A DNA stretch of 64,000 nt from Candidatus Kapaibacterium sp. GTDB lineage: Bacteria > Bacteroidota > Ignavibacteria > Kapaibacteriales > NICIL-2. How positions within the stretch are numbered: the stretch's first letter is position 1; each line of letters starts with the position of its first letter. Both the position numbers and the translations under genes were made by a program. This document shows positions 61,931-64,000 of the stretch, piece by piece. Location: positions 62,001 to 126,000 of the forward strand of contig BPHJ01000001.1 in NCBI GenBank assembly GCA_026003475.1, written 5' to 3'. The notes beneath the pieces are model-generated. The model was not told the origin of the DNA, searched no databases, and saw only the letters and a program-made list of their open reading frames with translations.

Positions 61931-62593
61931 TCACGGCAACATCCGCACAAACGGCGCAAGCAATTCAGCAGTGCGCAGGTGGGCCAGTACTTTGTCCTCA
62001 ACAAGCGTTGCGACGGCAGCTTTTGCCTCCGATAGCGGAATCTGGTGGTAGTAGGCGAAATGCCAAATGTCAATGGCACCGCCGGTGGAGATGTCCAACA
62101 CCAGCAATTGTTCGGGCGAGAGCGTCTCTCCAGCCGCAAAGCGATTGCGCACCGCTTCGGTGTAGTCGCGTGCTTCTGCTGTCCACTCGAGCATTGCGGG
62201 GAAAAAGTAGTAGTTGTCCGTGCTCATCAAGTCGCAGATAGGAAAGCCCCGTTGTCGGTCCAGGAGCGTCGGCAGGAATGCAACCGATACCACGTACGGT
62301 TCATCGTTGCCGCCCCAAAGATCATCCCAGACCGCTGCATCGGCAGAACGAAGCCACTCGAAAAACTCCTGTTCATACGCTGGCAGTCGGATCAAACCGT
62401 ACGAGCGGAAACGTTCGGCAATGTTCTGGGCAAGTTCGGGCGTGAGTGCATCGAAGATATCAGGGGGAATCGAGACAGGCTTATCTCGTTCCAACGACCG
62501 TTCGAACCAATCGAGAATGGTAGCAGCGTCCACTGGGTACGCGATGGGAAGGTGGAGAAAGTCGCTGCAAAAATGCTGAACTGCTTCGAGCAA
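61931..62593 (-). CDS. Hypothetical protein, possibly linked to type VI secretion
   Basis: 220 residues from a TTG (no in-frame ATG nearby). No signal peptide or membrane helix. Mostly helical with aromatic-rich patches: IAYPVDAATILDWFERSL, PAYEQEFFEWLRSADAAVWDDLWGG, STDNYYFFPAMLEWTAEARDYTEAV. Family not recognised. It follows the TssJ-like lipoprotein on the same strand with a 48-base gap, next to tssK, so it may belong to the secretion locus (an adaptor or effector-related role would be speculation). Ends one base from the convergent gmd stop. Confidence 0.55.
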   Translation of the reverse strand: MLEAVQHFCSDFLHLPIAYPVDAATILDWFERSLERDKPVSIPPDIFDALTPELAQNIAERFRSYGLIRLPAYEQEFFEWLRSADAAVWDDLWGGNDEPYVVSVAFLPTLLDRQRGFPICDLMSTDNYYFFPAMLEWTAEARDYTEAVRNRFAAGETLSPEQLLVLDISTGGAIDIWHFAYYHQIPLSEAKAAVATLVEDKVLAHLRTAELLAPFVRMLP

Positions 62594-62641
62594 GAACGAT
62601 GCCGGCGATCGTATGGATGCTGTTCTCGTCAGGCAGCGGAC

Positions 62642-63061
62642 CTACTTCTTGATGTCGAGTTGATAGGTTGTATCTCCCAAGCGGAGATGCACCGTTGATC
62701 CGACGGGGACACGCGCTCGGTTGGTTGCTGCTGATCCTCCCATGTTGACAAAGACGATCGCCATTTTTACTCCATTCCCGCGCACCGTCTGCTCAGCAAT
62801 TTTTTGTCCGGGCACGAACTCGAAGGAGACAACCTTGAGCACGTCTTCATCTGGATTGTCGCGCAGAACTTGCTCCCGTTTAGCAAACCATTCTTGAGCC
62901 GATAGGGCAATAAGCTGCTGTTCCAGCTCTGGAGAATCAGCAAAGACGATATCCACGGGGACGGGTGCACCGAAGTTGGCATTGTCGTCGGCATCAACTT
63001 GCAGATAGATGCTCGATGAACAGCCTACCCACACAAGAACGCTCACCAGGACCAGTCGCAT
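62642..63061 (-). CDS. TssJ-like outer-membrane lipoprotein of a type VI secretion system
   Basis: 139 residues from the Met that gives MRLVLVSVLVWVGC (Cys14; the -3 Trp is unusual for a lipobox). The mature domain begins YLQVDADDNANFGAPVPVDIVF, then LEQQLIALSAQEWFAKREQVL and EFVPGQKIAEQTV, ending NRARVPVGSTVHLRLGDTTYQLD. This two-sheet layout with a PVPV strand and a VPG turn resembles the TssJ transthyretin-like lipoprotein that anchors TssM. Family assignment is by eye and context (divergent tssK 256 bases away). Confidence 0.6.
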   Translation of the reverse strand: MRLVLVSVLVWVGCSSSIYLQVDADDNANFGAPVPVDIVFADSPELEQQLIALSAQEWFAKREQVLRDNPDEDVLKVVSFEFVPGQKIAEQTVRGNGVKMAIVFVNMGGSAATNRARVPVGSTVHLRLGDTTYQLDIKK

Positions 63062-63086
63062 GATGGCATCATCGAAGGAGTACAAG

Positions 63087-63094
63087 CAAATTTA
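63087..63094 (-). promoter_or_regulatory. Putative -7 box TAAATTTG for the TssJ-like gene
   Basis: On the minus strand TAAATTTG is a full match to TAnnTTTG, 26 bases upstream of the chosen ATG, in the region shared with tssK. No -33 element recognised. Confidence 0.4.
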
Positions 63095-63317
63095 GCGCCC
63101 GACCGGGGATTGGGATATCAGAAAAACTACGTATTGCACCCGTAGCAATGCCACTCTAAGTTTGCTACTGCGGTCGTGTCGGTAAGAGCGCCATTCGTGT
63201 GGGTAGGTTGCATGCTGTGTACGGCACTTGGCACAGTACTTGCGCTACCAATGCCATGCATGGATACTGCACTCACGATCGGCAGCAACCTGTTTGAATT
63301 GTCCGATAGGAGATCCC

Positions 63318-64000
63318 ATGGACCAATTGTCTGCCCTACAGTCGCCGTTGCACTGGTATGATGGCATGTTGTTGTTGCCGGAGCATTTTCGCTATGGCTT
63401 TGCACGGGGTGAAGCGTTGTTGCATTACCGTCTGATGGCGGTTCATCCATATTGCTGGGGTGTTCGGCAGTACCGATTCAATCCCGCTGCGCTCAGTACA
63501 GGGGTTGCTGAACTTGTCCAGTTGGAAGCGGTTTTTCCTGACGGAGCGGTGGTTTCCTACGATGCAGTTCAGTCAAGCGAACCGTTGCGCATTGACCTTC
63601 GTGCTGCAGCAGAACAGCTTCGCGAGCGTCCGCGCCGCATTTGGATTACCCTTGCCGCCAGTGGTGAAGAAGAACTCCAAGCTGGGTATCGGCGCTACCG
63701 GCTGGGTGAGGCGGAAGTGCTAACCTATGGTGAGCAGCAGCAAGAGCGCAGTCAAGTTCTGGTGCTGGAGCCGCACCTCCAACTTGTGCTTGATGATGTG
63801 TTGCCGGCCCGTCTTGTGGGCATTCCACTGGCAGAAGTTGCCTGGGAACACGAAGCACCCACTCTGACGCCGTATGTTCCGCCATTGCTCCACGTCGAGG
63901 TTGCTTCGCCAGTGGGGCAAATGGTCCAGCAGATTGTCGAGCGGCTCCGGGAAAAAGCCCAGCAATTGGTCAACCGCATCAACAATCCGCAGCCAGGCAT
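63318..64000 (+). CDS. tssK: Type VI secretion baseplate protein TssK, N-terminal part (runs off the window)
   Basis: Open to the right edge; about 227 residues visible, with a strong Shine-Dalgarno (AGGAG) before the ATG. The N-terminal signature LHWYDGMLLLPEHFRYGFARG matches TssK W..GM.L.PqHF, then HPYCWGVRQYRFNPAALSTGV and AVFPDGAVVSYD. Further on, RYRLGEAEVL and LEPHLQLVLDD precede IPLAEVAW, YVPPLLHVEVASPVGQ and a helical segment. TssK joins the T6SS baseplate to the TssJLM membrane complex. The similarity is to classical proteobacterial-type TssK more than to the divergent Bacteroidota T6SSiii form, which is inference. Confidence 0.9.
   Translation, partial: MDQLSALQSPLHWYDGMLLLPEHFRYGFARGEALLHYRLMAVHPYCWGVRQYRFNPAALSTGVAELVQLEAVFPDGAVVSYDAVQSSEPLRIDLRAAAEQLRERPRRIWITLAASGEEELQAGYRRYRLGEAEVLTYGEQQQERSQVLVLEPHLQLVLDDVLPARLVGIPLAEVAWEHEAPTLTPYVPPLLHVEVASPVGQMVQQIVERLREKAQQLVNRINNPQPG

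Noticed and set aside
63176-63361. 61-codon plus-strand frame upstream of tssK
   Set aside because: Overlaps the tssK start in another frame, no Shine-Dalgarno, hydrophobic composition by chance.

Overview
The window looks like chromosome of a Bacteroidota/Chlorobiota-group bacterium, probably from the Ignavibacteria/Kapabacteria side. This is inference. The support is: C-terminal type IX secretion (T9SS) sorting domains on at least three secreted proteins, many outer-membrane barrels and lipoproteins, a Cys-free bL36 and a long-form uS14, the gene order secY-map-infA-rpmJ-rpsM-rpsK-rpoA-rplQ, and recurrent promoter -7 boxes of the Bacteroidota form TAnnTTTG (often TAnnTTCG) instead of sigma70 -10 boxes. 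No tRNA, rRNA, CRISPR, insertion sequence or integrase was recognised, and no gene-free stretch exceeds about 270 bases.

Left part (1-26.4 kb): the 3' end of rfbA, then a clear TPP riboswitch ahead of a TonB-dependent receptor (predicted thiamin or precursor uptake). A minus-strand run follows: a large T9SS surface protein, a lipoprotein, an orphan OmpR-type response regulator, a glycosyltransferase and serS. Next come secreted proteins of unknown function (Sel1-repeat, barrel, T9SS cargo, Cys-rich), an overlapping kmo-nadC pair (kynurenine route to NAD), and an aat / PorE-like OmpA lipoprotein / barrel / GT2 run. The region ends with lipoproteins, a secreted LmbE-like deacetylase and a UDP-sugar dehydrogenase.

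Middle (26.4-46.6 kb): one unbroken str-S10-spc-alpha ribosomal array, rpsL-rpsG-fusA-tuf-rpsJ through rpoA-rplQ, with secY, map and infA embedded, followed by engB and purE. rpsD is absent from its usual place between rpsK and rpoA. Several ribosomal proteins carry terminal extensions (uS17, uL5, bL17). A 183-base gap between rpsN and rpsH holds a promoter-like box and a small antisense ORF.

Right part (46.6-64 kb): a Wzz-like/O-antigen-ligase-like polysaccharide pair; a small membrane-protein operon; groES-groEL under a CIRCE operator with a strong terminator; a secreted M20 amidohydrolase; a GT4 glycosyltransferase; a NarL-type regulator; an FkbM-like protein with an eroded SAM motif; a DUF1501/DUF1800 secreted pair; a YmdB-type phosphoesterase; and gmd. 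The right edge appears to enter a type VI secretion locus: a TssJ-like lipoprotein diverges from a truncated but recognisable tssK.

Taken together, the accessory genes concern the cell surface: polysaccharide sugars (rfbA, gmd, UDP-sugar dehydrogenase, Wzz/ligase, three glycosyltransferases), T9SS cargo and a possible T9SS component, outer-membrane nutrient uptake, and a contact-dependent secretion machine.
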